In this document: positions 55,355 through 64,000 of the stretch, in pieces
How the letters are laid out: each line of letters opens with the position of its first letter
Position numbering within the stretch: position 1 is the first letter of the stretch
Assembly: GCA_023639215.1 (NCBI GenBank)
Contig: CP097899.1
Location: 937,501-1,001,500 of the forward strand
Direction: 5' to 3'
Length of the DNA: 64,000 bases
Source: Candidatus Pristimantibacillus lignocellulolyticus
GTDB lineage: Bacteria > Bacillota > Bacilli > Paenibacillales > Paenibacillaceae
Position numbers and translations under genes: made by a program
Notes under the pieces: generated by a model
The model's database searches: none
The model's input: the letters and a program-made list of their open reading frames with translations, nothing else
What the model was told of the DNA's origin: nothing

Positions 55355-57814
55355 ATGGCAACCAAAAATAAAAATTCTAGTATAGAATCCTTCCAGCATC
55401 TACTAACCAAGCGTTCAACTATGTTTTGGATCATTAGTAGTTGCCTTATTTTCTTCTTTTTATTTATGCCGTTTCAAAGTGGCTTACTAAATGGTAGTCA
55501 GCCGACTGACGAAATAAATATATTGTATAGCTTTATCATAGGAGCTCTCTTATTAATTTGTATCGGTATTCATATGTATCAATCTCGTAACAACTCAATA
55601 GTACATACACCACTCCAATATGTCATCTGGAGCATTCCTCTTATCTATGGTATTTCGATGTTTGGAGCGGTATCTACTCATTATTCATACCTGGAATTTA
55701 TGATTTGGATTTTTTACGCAATATTGTTCATGACTGCGTACCACCTGCTTCGTCAAAATGACGGTCAGCATATTGCTTTTTACATATATATGGGCTCTTC
55801 GTCAGTTATCGTTCTCTTCGGGATGATGAACTGGTTCGGTAATGCATCCTTATGGGGGTTATTGCCTTGGGAAGTTTATCAAGATGCGGCATGGAATAGT
55901 GGTATTGATATTAGACTGGCATCCGTCTTTCAATATGCAAATACTTATGCAGCTTATTTAATAGCTTTCTTATTCGCATGTTTGTTTACTATAGTAAGTT
56001 CGAAAAATAAATATATTGTACTTTTTGCATCATTTATGTTTGTACCGGCATTAATATCTTTTATCCTTACTCTTTCTCGTGGTGGATGGACGATCTTCCC
56101 AGTCATTCTAATCTTGGTCCTTCCATTACTAACATTTTCAAAGCAAATACAAGCTTTATTCCAGCTTGTACTAGCTCTAGTAGCAAGCGTTATTATGCTC
56201 CCGAGTATGAATAGTTATGGATTACTATTGCAACAAAATCATACGCAAGGTTCTGCCTTGCTGGCATGGGGCATCCTACTTGGAGGATCTCTCGTTACAG
56301 CTGTCATTGCTTTCGCTTTCCAAAAATATGTCGCTACTCGTCTCGAACAAAAACTTCAATCGTTTAACAAGCGCAAATGGATAATGTTCCTCATTCCGAT
56401 AGTTGGTATTATTGCTGCTATAGCAGGTGCCTACCTATTGTTAGGAAATACTGGCTTTACCAAATTATTACCAGCGAGTATTGGTGATCGTATTGCAAAT
56501 ATTAATTTTAATCAGCACAGTGTGTTAGAACGAGGAACTTTCTACAAGGATGCACTATCTATATGGAAAGACTACCCTATTGATGGAGCTGGTGGTGGGG
56601 CATGGCAAGCTCTTTACCAGCAATATCAGAACAACCCGTATACTAGCAGTCTAGCCCATAGCTTCTTTATTCAAATGCTAGTAGAGGTTGGAGCTCTCGG
56701 TATGCTTGCTCTGTTCATGACGCTTGCTATTGTGTACTATTATTTCTTTAAGGCTTATATTAAAAAAACTGATGATGAAAAACTTATTCCTTCGATTTGG
56801 TATATTGTCGTTACATCGATTTTGATTCATAGCGTACTTGATTTCAATATGAGCTATATCTATCTTGGTGCACTTGTGTTCTTCTGCCTAGGTGCAATGC
56901 TGTCATCTAGTGAAGCAAGAACATTCCAATGGCAAACAAAGGTTAGATTTATTAAAATCAGGACGGCGGCTCCTTTTATATTAATAGTAGGTGCTTGCGG
57001 ATTTTTAATCATAACAATGATTAATATTTCGGGCTATAATGCCTATCGTGATGTTCAGCAAGCCATTCAGACTCAAAGTGTGGAGCAATCATTAGAACAA
57101 TTAAATACTGCTATCGATCGTGGTGGAAACCCGGCTTATTCAGAATTTAAAGTACAAGTATTAATTCAAACTTATGAATTAACGTATGAGGAGCATTATG
57201 CTACAGAAGCGCAACGAATACTTAATGCGATGAACAAAAATGAGCCTTATTACGAAAAATTCATATATCGTCAGTTAGATTTAAACAAACTTTTACATAA
57301 GGATGAAGATTCTGCAGTTGTAATTAAAGACGCGATCGAAAAGTACCCATGGGAAATCGATCTCTATGTAGAGCTTGCTCGAACACAATTTCGTAGAAGC
57401 GTAGCTGCACTGGAACAAGATGATCCACAGTCAGCCAAACAATATCTTCAATCTATTATCGATCTTCGTGATGAAGTATTAACAAAAGCATTAGAGTTAG
57501 AAAATTTACCAGATGCGCAATTGCAGGGTAGGGCATTTGGTATAACACCTAAGCTAGCAATGCCTATTGGTCAAGCCTTCTATGTACTCGGGGATTACGT
57601 GCAAGCAGAAAGTTACTTAGCACTTGCTTGGAACCCTGCTTTTAATGACAATAATGATACGATGGCAGCTCTATATTACTCTGCTGTTTTACAAAAGTTG
57701 AATCGTCCAAGTGAGGAAATTAATGCTGTTATTTTCTCAGCATTTGCTGATCGACAGGACGAACTGCAAGCGATTCTTGATGGATTAATCGCGGCACTAC
57801 CTATTAACAACTAA
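55355..57814 (+). CDS. O-antigen ligase-like membrane protein, candidate S-layer O-oligosaccharyltransferase
   Basis: 819 residues. About twelve membrane helices in residues 25-550; the large outer loop ends with SSLAHSFFIQMLVEVGALGM (about 431-450), the WaaL/Wzy_C histidine motif. Residues 570-815 are a soluble TPR-like tail. Large ligases with TPR tails, such as WsfB of Paenibacillus alvei as I recall, move finished glycans from the lipid carrier to S-layer protein. It is divergent from the rhamnose glycan operon, which supports that role, but polymerase or wall-ligase activity is equally possible. AGGAGAG precedes the ATG. Confidence 0.8.
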   Translation: MATKNKNSSIESFQHLLTKRSTMFWIISSCLIFFFLFMPFQSGLLNGSQPTDEINILYSFIIGALLLICIGIHMYQSRNNSIVHTPLQYVIWSIPLIYGISMFGAVSTHYSYLEFMIWIFYAILFMTAYHLLRQNDGQHIAFYIYMGSSSVIVLFGMMNWFGNASLWGLLPWEVYQDAAWNSGIDIRLASVFQYANTYAAYLIAFLFACLFTIVSSKNKYIVLFASFMFVPALISFILTLSRGGWTIFPVILILVLPLLTFSKQIQALFQLVLALVASVIMLPSMNSYGLLLQQNHTQGSALLAWGILLGGSLVTAVIAFAFQKYVATRLEQKLQSFNKRKWIMFLIPIVGIIAAIAGAYLLLGNTGFTKLLPASIGDRIANINFNQHSVLERGTFYKDALSIWKDYPIDGAGGGAWQALYQQYQNNPYTSSLAHSFFIQMLVEVGALGMLALFMTLAIVYYYFFKAYIKKTDDEKLIPSIWYIVVTSILIHSVLDFNMSYIYLGALVFFCLGAMLSSSEARTFQWQTKVRFIKIRTAAPFILIVGACGFLIITMINISGYNAYRDVQQAIQTQSVEQSLEQLNTAIDRGGNPAYSEFKVQVLIQTYELTYEEHYATEAQRILNAMNKNEPYYEKFIYRQLDLNKLLHKDEDSAVVIKDAIEKYPWEIDLYVELARTQFRRSVAALEQDDPQSAKQYLQSIIDLRDEVLTKALELENLPDAQLQGRAFGITPKLAMPIGQAFYVLGDYVQAESYLALAWNPAFNDNNDTMAALYYSAVLQKLNRPSEEINAVIFSAFADRQDELQAILDGLIAALPINN

Positions 57815-57844
57815 TAGAAAATCATATGTAATTGAGAATAAACG

Positions 57845-57927
57845 AAAAAATCGCCTTTAGCTATGAACTGTAACACCGATTGCTAGAAAAACAATTGGTG
57901 TTGCGGTCCTCTAGAGGCGATTTTTTT
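57845..57927. terminator. Large nested bidirectional terminator
   Basis: Outer arms (57845-57860 with 57911-57927) carry a long A-run on the left and T-run on the right; an inner stem AACACCGATTG/CAATTGGTGTT (one mismatch) sits inside. It separates the ligase-like gene (+) and lutC (-). The two-level structure is larger than usual. Confidence 0.85.
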
Positions 57928-57959
57928 GTATCTAAATTGAGCTGCCCTTCTACACTCCC

Positions 57960-58694
57960 CTAATCAACAATCAACGCATACACAACGCCGGGTCCATGTA
58001 CACCAATCGTTAGATCGTTCTCAATATCTGATGAACGACTTGGTCCAGATATAAAGTGTATTCCCGCAGGTAAATTCTCTCGACCCGCTTCGTCCAATGT
58101 AATAAGCACTTCACCAAGGCGTGTAACCATTCGTGATGCAGGAATGACGATGAAGAGTACCGTTGGCAACAAGCTAACCGAACGCCCCTTCTCCTTCGCA
58201 GACTTCACGACAACACTACCTGTATAGGCTACAGCATGATCTGCATAGACGATACCGAAGTCAGCTTGAGCTGCTTCACGTTTCCATAGAGTCTCAGAAT
58301 CATTATTCCAAACCTTCACGGAAGCATTAGGAATTAATTGCTCTAATGATAACTCTGCCAGATCCTGCTCATCTTGGCGCACAATATGTGTAGGATTCAT
58401 CTCCTTAGCTTTACCTGCAATGAAATCTGCTACTTGCTCCATATTGCTACACCGCTGAACATGACCACCTACCGACAGAAAATTAACGGTAAATTGTTCG
58501 ATACATTTTTTCGTACTCCAATTATTATCACTCCAAAAATCTGGAGCTCCTCGGAACGGGTGTTGTGGTGCTTCCGTCATACGTGGATGACCAAGACGTG
58601 AGGATATATTATTCATAAATTTCTGTTGCTTAGCTTTCGATTGCTCGGTTAACTGATCTAACCACTGTTGATGCTTCTCCGTATTAGTGCCCAT
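57960..58694 (-). CDS. lutC: Lactate utilization protein C (LUD domain)
   Basis: 244 residues from the preferred start. The LUD-domain region includes ADFGIVYADHAVAYTGSVVV and, near the C-terminus, GIHFISGPSRSSDIENDLTIG, a strong family motif. LutC is a subunit of the LutABC L-lactate-oxidising complex. The open frame extends 15 codons further, but AAGGTGG is 8 nt before the ATG at 58694. It overlaps the end of lutB by 11 bp. Confidence 0.95.
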   Translation of the reverse strand: MGTNTEKHQQWLDQLTEQSKAKQQKFMNNISSRLGHPRMTEAPQHPFRGAPDFWSDNNWSTKKCIEQFTVNFLSVGGHVQRCSNMEQVADFIAGKAKEMNPTHIVRQDEQDLAELSLEQLIPNASVKVWNNDSETLWKREAAQADFGIVYADHAVAYTGSVVVKSAKEKGRSVSLLPTVLFIVIPASRMVTRLGEVLITLDEAGRENLPAGIHFISGPSRSSDIENDLTIGVHGPGVVYALIVD

Positions 58695-60213
58695 TGTGCT
58701 GACCACCTTTCTTCGCTGATTGCTGCTGTTCCACAGCAATACGCTCTAAGCGCTGCTTCATGTCATCCGACATTACGGGTGGTTGTGCCGTAAATTCACG
58801 CTCTAACTGTTCCCATCGATCACGGAAAGATTCCTTCGGTAGACTAGACGTCACCCGATATTTATTCCATGATTTCAATGGACCTAACTTCGTCTTAATA
58901 ACGCCATTACGCACAACCAACTTTTGCCCTAACTTCCCAAGTCTCAGCACACCACCAAATCGACCTGAATTACCCATTACAGTTGCAAAACCTTGCATAC
59001 CGATACTTTCTAGCTTATTGCCATGACCTGCTTCAACTTTTCGACGGCGCAAGTAGACGAGCATATCATGCAACGGAATTTTAACTGGACATGCCTCATA
59101 ACAAGCTCCGCACAGACTCGAAGCATTAGCAATATCATCCCACTCCGCAACATTACTCTTCAGCGATGGGGTAAGTACTGCACCAATTGGTCCACTATAC
59201 GTTCCACCGTAAGCATGACCACCAATATGGCGATAGACTGGACAGGCATTCAAGCAAGCTCCACAACGAATACAATTTAACAATTCTTGAAACTCGGGAT
59301 CACCAAGCTGCAAGGAACGCCCATTATCTACTATAATAATATGCATTTCTTCTGGTCCGTCTCCATCTGCTTGACGCTTTGGCCCTGTAATGCCAGACAT
59401 ATACATCGTTAACTTCTGTCCAGTAGCAGAACGTGGCAATAATGTTGCCATCACTTCAAGATCAGCCCAAGAAGGAATAATACGCTCCATCCCCATCAAT
59501 GTAATTTGCGTTTTCGGAAGTGTCGTTACCATTCTGGCGTTACCTTCATTCTCGAACAGCACCATCGAACCTGTCTCAGCGATCGCAAAGTTACAACCTG
59601 TCATCCCAATATCTGCTTCAAGAAACTTCTCGCGTAGTTTCTTACGGACAAATCCAGCTAGTACCGTCGTATCTGGCTCCAGCGTATAACCCGCTTCTTT
59701 ACTTAATAGATCAGCGATTTGATAACGATTTTTGTGAATAGCAGGAATAACGATGTGGGAAGGCGTTTCATGAGCTAACTGAATAATATATTCACCTAAA
59801 TCCGTCTCAATGGTCTCAACATCCATCGATTCCAGAGCCGTATTCAAATGTAACTCTTCGGATACCATCGACTTCGACTTGACGACTGACTTTGCTTCGA
59901 CCTGCTTCGCGATGTTTAGTGTAATTTGCGCGGCTTCTGCCGCTGTATCTGCAAAGTGAATATGTACACCATTAGCACGTGCATTTTCAACAAAGGTATT
60001 TAAATAATAGTCTAGATGAGCAATCGTATGTAACCGAATTTGACGTCCTCTTTCCCGCCAGTCATCCCAGTTACCGTGTTCTTCAGTTGCTGCTTTCTTG
60101 CCATTACGTAGACGTTCGGTTGTGAACTTTACCGCTTTACGCAAAAACTCATCATGAAGCGCAAGTTCCGCTCTCTCTTTAACGGTATTAAGCTTTGATG
60201 TGAGTTGACTCAC
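58684..60213 (-). CDS. lutB: Lactate utilization iron-sulfur protein B
   Basis: 509 residues. An N-terminal LUD domain is followed by two 4Fe-4S motifs, CIRCGACLNACP (about residue 316) and CGACYEACP (about 370). LutB carries electrons during L-lactate oxidation to pyruvate. The start is GTG with GGAGTGAT 5 nt upstream, inside the end of lutA (26-bp overlap), showing tight coupling. Confidence 0.97.
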   Translation of the reverse strand: MSQLTSKLNTVKERAELALHDEFLRKAVKFTTERLRNGKKAATEEHGNWDDWRERGRQIRLHTIAHLDYYLNTFVENARANGVHIHFADTAAEAAQITLNIAKQVEAKSVVKSKSMVSEELHLNTALESMDVETIETDLGEYIIQLAHETPSHIVIPAIHKNRYQIADLLSKEAGYTLEPDTTVLAGFVRKKLREKFLEADIGMTGCNFAIAETGSMVLFENEGNARMVTTLPKTQITLMGMERIIPSWADLEVMATLLPRSATGQKLTMYMSGITGPKRQADGDGPEEMHIIIVDNGRSLQLGDPEFQELLNCIRCGACLNACPVYRHIGGHAYGGTYSGPIGAVLTPSLKSNVAEWDDIANASSLCGACYEACPVKIPLHDMLVYLRRRKVEAGHGNKLESIGMQGFATVMGNSGRFGGVLRLGKLGQKLVVRNGVIKTKLGPLKSWNKYRVTSSLPKESFRDRWEQLEREFTAQPPVMSDDMKQRLERIAVEQQQSAKKGGQHNGH

Positions 60214-60937
60214 GGGCTATCACTCCTTCATATAAAAGTTCTGCCAAATGCATCACGCGAACATTCTCGCCGCGATACATCAGATTTCCCGCAATATTCA
60301 TTAGGCATGCAAGGTCGAGTCCAACAAGCACCTCTGCCTCACTTTCAATGACATGATCCGCCTTCTCAGTCACCATAGCTCCAGATATATCACCCATCTT
60401 AATCGCAAATGTTCCACCAAACCCACAGCAATCTTCTGCAAATGGTAGTGGTACAAGTTCTAATCCATCAACATGTTGCATGAGCAATAATGGCTCTTGC
60501 TTTACGCCAAGAATACGGGTTCCATGACAAGACGGATGATACGTTACTTTATGTGGAAACATAGCTCCTACATCTGTAACCCCTATTACATTTACAAGAA
60601 ATTGAGTAAATTCGTAAGATTTCGCTCGTAGTCTTTCTGCTCGCTGCAGATAAACGGGATTATGCTCAAACAACTTCGGGTAATGGTGAATCATGCCTGT
60701 ACAAGAGCCAGACGGTGCAATAACAAAATCACTATCTTCAAAAGCATCAAGAATCGTAATAGCAGACTCGCGTGCTTGCTTCCAATAACCACTATTAAAA
60801 GCTGGCTGACCACAACAGGTTTGCGCGCTTGGAAATTGAAGCTCTACACCGTAACGAGCGAGTAGACGAGCCATCGCTTCTCCTACTCTTGGAAACAGCG
60901 CATCACTTAAGCATGTAATAAATAGAGATACTTTCAT
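60188..60937 (-). CDS. lutA: Lactate utilization protein A (cysteine-rich Fe-S oxidoreductase)
   Basis: 249 residues. Two CCG domains: SAQTCCGQPAFNSG (about 38-51) and EDCCGFGGTFAIK (about 168-180), with SCHGTRILG between. LutA resembles the GlpC/HdrB electron-transfer subunit. AGGAGTGG precedes the ATG. First gene of lutABC. No lactate permease, LutR regulator or cre site was seen next to the operon. Confidence 0.97.
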   Translation of the reverse strand: MKVSLFITCLSDALFPRVGEAMARLLARYGVELQFPSAQTCCGQPAFNSGYWKQARESAITILDAFEDSDFVIAPSGSCTGMIHHYPKLFEHNPVYLQRAERLRAKSYEFTQFLVNVIGVTDVGAMFPHKVTYHPSCHGTRILGVKQEPLLLMQHVDGLELVPLPFAEDCCGFGGTFAIKMGDISGAMVTEKADHVIESEAEVLVGLDLACLMNIAGNLMYRGENVRVMHLAELLYEGVIARESTHIKA

Positions 60938-61009
60938 CGTTCCACTCCTATCTTTACTTATCTGTTTACTGACCTCTTACTTCTAATGATTTATTTACTA
61001 TTTTCAAAA

Positions 61010-61042
61010 ATAGCGCTGAGCTTCCATTGAAGCTAGCGCTAT
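61010..61042 (-). terminator. Terminator of the former rhamnulokinase gene
   Basis: ATAGCGCTgAGCTTC and GAAGCTAGCGCTAT form a 14-bp stem with a single bulge and 4-nt loop; TTTTTG follows on the minus strand. It starts directly after the stop codon of the rhamnulokinase remnant and lies upstream of lutA. Confidence 0.85.
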
Positions 61043-61225
61043 CTATTTTTTTGAGTTTCTTCTACTGCATGTAATTTCTGACTGAACTGGCTCATATGTC
61101 TCGATCCCAAAGGAATGTTGAACAAGTTGACGCGCTTGCCTTATATCTTGTAATTGTCCACTTAATATCCATTGTACTAGCATATTGCCAATCGCACTAC
61201 CCTCAATTGGTCCAGCCCATACTAA
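61043..61225 (-). pseudogene. C-terminal remnant of rhamnulokinase (RhaB)
   Basis: A 60-residue open stretch on the minus strand, ending at a TAG at 61043, reads VWAGPIEGSAIGNMLVQWIL, then DIRQARQLVQHSFGIETYEP. This matches the end of rhamnulokinases (AGPxEATAIGNxxVQ ... AR..V..SF.xExYEP). There is no start codon or N-terminal kinase domain, and upstream sequence belongs to a different gene. A normal terminator follows, so this is the intact 3' end of a deleted gene. Confidence 0.8.
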
Positions 61226-61502
61226 ATGCTACTTTACGTGAAAATTCAGCTTCTGCTGGAGCAAGAGATAATTTGTATAATTCAAGTGGCCAATATTCCA
61301 CATTATAAGATTCATTTTCACTTAGTGAAACAAAACTTCCTAGAGCTGTTGCACCACGCATTACTGCAATTGCACAATGATAAAGCACACCACTTACTTG
61401 AGATATGAACCAGCTCTTGCCAGTGTTATTCATTCCGATACCAGGAATTAGAATAACTCGTGGAGCAGCCTCATAAGCCTCTTCGGAAGTTTCTCTCCAA
61501 AA
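61226..61502 (-). pseudogene. Internal remnant of rhamnulose-1-P aldolase/lactaldehyde dehydrogenase (YuxG-like)
   Basis: On the minus strand the frame after a stop at 61505 reads RETSEEAYEAAPRVILIPGI, then YHCAIAVMRGATALGSFVSL and VEYWPLELYKLSLAP, ending SRKVAF. This is the hinge region of the bifunctional rhamnulose-phosphate aldolase/short-chain dehydrogenase of rhamnose breakdown. The aldolase N-terminus and the dehydrogenase are missing; homology jumps straight to the rhamnulokinase remnant near 61225. The frame runs on to a stop at 61203. Confidence 0.75.
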
Positions 61503-61637
61503 CTAAATAATATAGAACATTTGTTTTTGTATGAAAATACATAAAACAAAAATAAACAAAAAAATATACAATGATACTTTCGGATACTAATTCAGACTTC
61601 TTCAACTATCGAGTTTTAATCGTTCATTTCAATTCAA
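61503..61637. other. AT-rich interval upstream of the rhamnose remnants
   Basis: Very AT-rich, with no open frame and no recognisable element. It ends at the terminator of the GHL10 gene. Confidence 0.6.
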
Positions 61638-61691
61638 AAAGACTTCATCCCCAATTGCTAGAGTAATCTAACAAAAGGAGATAAAGTCTTT
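61638..61691 (-). terminator. Terminator of the SLH-GHL10 gene
   Basis: On the minus strand AAAGACTT and AAGTCTTT pair, with an inner ATCTCC/GGGGAT helix and a 24-nt loop, followed by TTTTT. It lies about 55 nt after the stop codon. Confidence 0.65.
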
Positions 61692-61745
61692 AATGGTTAA
61701 ATTCTGCTTTTTGAACACGTACTTATAATGAATTGGAGCTTTACA

Positions 61746-64000
61746 CTATTTTTTGTCTAAAAAGAAAGATACGATTTTAGCAATCTCAGCACGAGTAATC
61801 GGTTGTTTTGGATTAAGCTTACCGCTACCATCACCTTCAACAATACCTGCCGCAGCTAAATGCTGTACCGCTTCCTGAGCCCACCCTGCAATAGCTGCAT
61901 CATCCGCGAAAGCAACATCGTTAGCTTGAGCAGCAGGCAATTTGTCCTTAAACATACGATATAGCATTACAAAAGCTTCTTCTCTAGTAATGGAATGATT
62001 CGGCTTAAAGCTACCATCGGTATACCCTGCTACAAAGCCGTGGTGAGTGAGTTGATTAATTGCTTCACTATACCAAGCATTTTGCTTCACATCAGTAAAT
62101 GTACTGTTTTCTACTAATACAACTTTATTATTATACAAACGATATAATACTGTCATATATTCAGCACGAGTCATTAATGCGTTCGGTTTAATTGTGCCGT
62201 CTGCATAGCCAGTAAATATTTTATTGGCAACCAGCTGTTCAATATATTTTGCTGCCCAGTGATCTTTACTTAAATCATTGAAGGTTGGGGTATCAACTTC
62301 TTCTTCAGTTGTGCCGCCTTCTTCTTTAGGTTCCTCAGTAGTCCCTTCCTCTGTCGAACCACCACCCCCTGGACTAGGTGTTGGAGTTGGAGTATTTACT
62401 GTTTCCACTAATATTGTACTACTTTCGCTAGCTTCGCTTTCAACATGAATACGAGACACTGCTGCAACGGCATACGTATAGGTTTCACCTACTACCGCTG
62501 TCTCATCTACAAAGGATTGCAGTGAACCATTCACAGCACGAACAGTTGCAATCAAGTGCTCTGATGTAGAAATATTAGGGGTAGCATTACCATCTGCACG
62601 ATATATCGTATAGTAAGCAGCATCCTCTCCACTAGTCGCCATATTCCAGCTTAGCTGTACTCCAGTTTTCACACTCTTTATTGTGTTGATGAGAGGTACT
62701 TGTGGTGCTGTTCCATCCAACCAAGACATCTCTGGAATAAGTGCTGGACGTGCATAGGTCTCTTTAATTGCATCTAAAATACCTAAAGGATTTGCTAAGA
62801 AGTGATTGGAGCTGAACAAAATACTTCCATCTACTGCACCTTGTTTACCTTGATTGTATCGAAGCTGTGCAGGCAATTGATCTTCATTCTCCCAACCACT
62901 AGTGCCTACCTTATACGTTGCATGACCAATGTATAAATGTACGTCATGTGTATTGGCATGTTCATTTACCTCATTAACCCACCAATCAACAAGTACATCA
63001 TAAGCTGCTGCATTGTAACCAAAATGCCAATAAATTTGTGGGGCGATGTAATCTACCCAGCCTTCTTGAATCCATGTTCTAGTATCTGCATAAATCGCTG
63101 AATAGCTCTCTAAACCATTCGTTGCTGATCCAGTTGCATCACTAGATTTATTTTTCCAAATACCAAATGGACTAATTCCAAATTTGACATAATCCTTACT
63201 TTCCTTAATGGTGTCATGTAAGCCTGATACCACTTCATTCACATTATTACGACGCCAATCACTTAATGAAAGATTGCCTCCTGCAGCTGTGTAATCCCCA
63301 TACTGCTCTGCATCATTAAAACTTTGCGATGATGGATAAGGATAGAAATAGTCATCCATATGAATGCCATCAATATTATAGTTCACTACAATCTCATTGA
63401 CCGCTTCAATAATGTAATTGCGAGCTTCCTCTATACCCGGGTTAAAGTATAACTTACCTTCATAATTAACAATCCAGTCTGGATGTTGACGCGCTGGATG
63501 AGTTTCTACTAGAGCTTCGATATCAGTATTCATAGAAACGCGGAATGGATTCACCCAAGCATGGAACTCCATATTGCGTTTATGAGCTTCCTCAATCATA
63601 AATGCTAGTGGATCATAGTTATCCGCTGGTGCAACCCCTTGTTTACCTGTTAACCAATGTGACCATGGGAAATACTCTGACGGGAAGAATGAATCAGCTG
63701 TTGGTCGTACTTGAGTGAAGATAGCATTAATTCCTGCTGCCTGTAATTCATCAAGCAACTTAATAAAATCTTCGCGCTGAGATGCCGGATCTACATCTCC
63801 TTTAGTTGGCCAGTCGATATTTTCAACTGTAGAAATCCAAGCTCCACGAAGCTCATGCTTTGGATTACTGATATCATTCGTTACTACTAGTGTTTGTTGT
63901 GCTGTTTGTCCATTAACATTAGCACGAACCGTTGTTACTCCTGGAGTTAAAGCTGTAATTACTCCTGTGTCGGCATCAATTGTAGCAATCGAAGCATTAT
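61746..64000 (-). CDS. SLH-anchored GHL10 family glycosidase (5' end outside the window)
   Basis: At least 751 residues; the frame is open to the window edge, so the start is not visible. From the edge inwards: a Big_2-like Ig module (ATIDADTGVITALTPGVTTV), then the glycosyl-hydrolase-like 10 domain (HELRGAWISTVENIDWP, FTQVRPTADSFFPS, HAWVNPFRV, GIHMDDYFYP, YIAPQIYWHFG), a fibronectin-III-like module, a Thr/Pro/Gly/Glu-rich linker, and three SLH domains ending SFFLDKK. The group (B. subtilis YngK type) acts on wall or plant-type glycans; substrate is uncertain. SLH domains predict surface anchoring like the xylanase at 8932. Confidence 0.92.
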   Translation of the reverse strand, partial: NASIATIDADTGVITALTPGVTTVRANVNGQTAQQTLVVTNDISNPKHELRGAWISTVENIDWPTKGDVDPASQREDFIKLLDELQAAGINAIFTQVRPTADSFFPSEYFPWSHWLTGKQGVAPADNYDPLAFMIEEAHKRNMEFHAWVNPFRVSMNTDIEALVETHPARQHPDWIVNYEGKLYFNPGIEEARNYIIEAVNEIVVNYNIDGIHMDDYFYPYPSSQSFNDAEQYGDYTAAGGNLSLSDWRRNNVNEVVSGLHDTIKESKDYVKFGISPFGIWKNKSSDATGSATNGLESYSAIYADTRTWIQEGWVDYIAPQIYWHFGYNAAAYDVLVDWWVNEVNEHANTHDVHLYIGHATYKVGTSGWENEDQLPAQLRYNQGKQGAVDGSILFSSNHFLANPLGILDAIKETYARPALIPEMSWLDGTAPQVPLINTIKSVKTGVQLSWNMATSGEDAAYYTIYRADGNATPNISTSEHLIATVRAVNGSLQSFVDETAVVGETYTYAVAAVSRIHVESEASESSTILVETVNTPTPTPSPGGGGSTEEGTTEEPKEEGGTTEEEVDTPTFNDLSKDHWAAKYIEQLVANKIFTGYADGTIKPNALMTRAEYMTVLYRLYNNKVVLVENSTFTDVKQNAWYSEAINQLTHHGFVAGYTDGSFKPNHSITREEAFVMLYRMFKDKLPAAQANDVAFADDAAIAGWAQEAVQHLAAAGIVEGDGSGKLNPKQPITRAEIAKIVSFFLDKK

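Noticed and set aside
61096..61308. Plus-strand 70-codon open frame
   Set aside because: It is antisense to the rhamnulokinase and aldolase remnants, whose minus-strand frames carry clear homology.

Overview
The window looks like a chromosomal segment from a low-G+C, spore-forming, Gram-positive bacterium of the Paenibacillaceae type. Evidence: A-rich purine Shine-Dalgarno sites with some GTG and TTG starts, a tyrosyl T-box leader, a ydaO-type c-di-AMP riboswitch, a YheC/YheD ATP-grasp protein, a small gamma-SASP-like protein, three very different proteins ending in triple SLH domains, and an S-layer-glycan-like polysaccharide cluster with dTDP-rhamnose genes. No rRNA, tRNA, CRISPR array, intact insertion sequence or prophage was seen.

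Layout. 1-8.7 kb: housekeeping and stress genes. A three-gene operon (1055-4589) joins a FakA/FakB-like fatty acid kinase fusion, a DUF1295 membrane enzyme and a MerR/B12 regulator carrying the CarH/LitR photoreceptor residues. It is followed by an esterase, DoxX, an XRE-cupin regulator convergent with a BCCT osmolyte transporter, and a small spore-type protein. 8.8-13 kb: a secreted SLH-anchored GH10 xylanase with an upstream CcpA site; its G+C is higher than its neighbours. 13.2-16.7 kb: a small HTH gene, a 188-bp tandem repeat array, tyrS with its T-box, and a YheC-like gene. 17-25 kb: serine hydrolase, MarR regulator with a perfect inverted-repeat operator, universal stress protein, KimA potassium importer under a c-di-AMP riboswitch, a secreted metalloprotease pair, an HD phosphohydrolase, and a histidine kinase broken by a 4-bp duplication.

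25.3-39 kb: a GT-C membrane glycosyltransferase (WsfD-like), a 2524-residue SLH surface protein built of Ig-like repeats, and divergently a 985-residue hybrid kinase whose first kinase core appears dead, overlapping its response regulator. 39.4-57.8 kb: a DUF2167 protein, then a 13-gene minus-strand cluster. It encodes rfbACBD (dTDP-L-rhamnose), a Wzm/Wzt ABC exporter, a sugar epimerase, RgpF, an MBOAT/AlgX-type O-acetylation pair, two GT2 enzymes and a WbaP-type initiating transferase. A divergent O-antigen-ligase-like gene follows. Together they predict an exported, rhamnose-rich, O-acetylated wall or S-layer glycan. 57.9-61 kb: lutABC lactate oxidation operon. 61-61.5 kb: fused fragments of rhamnose catabolism genes (rhamnulokinase C-terminus and aldolase/dehydrogenase). 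61.7-64 kb: an SLH-anchored GHL10 glycosidase running off the end.

The most unusual signals are the 188-bp repeat family (tandem array plus a diverged core copy, both abutting stop codons in the same orientation), the fatty-acid-kinase/DUF1295/B12-photoreceptor operon, the degenerate-plus-active double kinase, and the rhamnose catabolic remnant beside a rhamnose polymer cluster. All calls are from reading the sequence; no database search was run.
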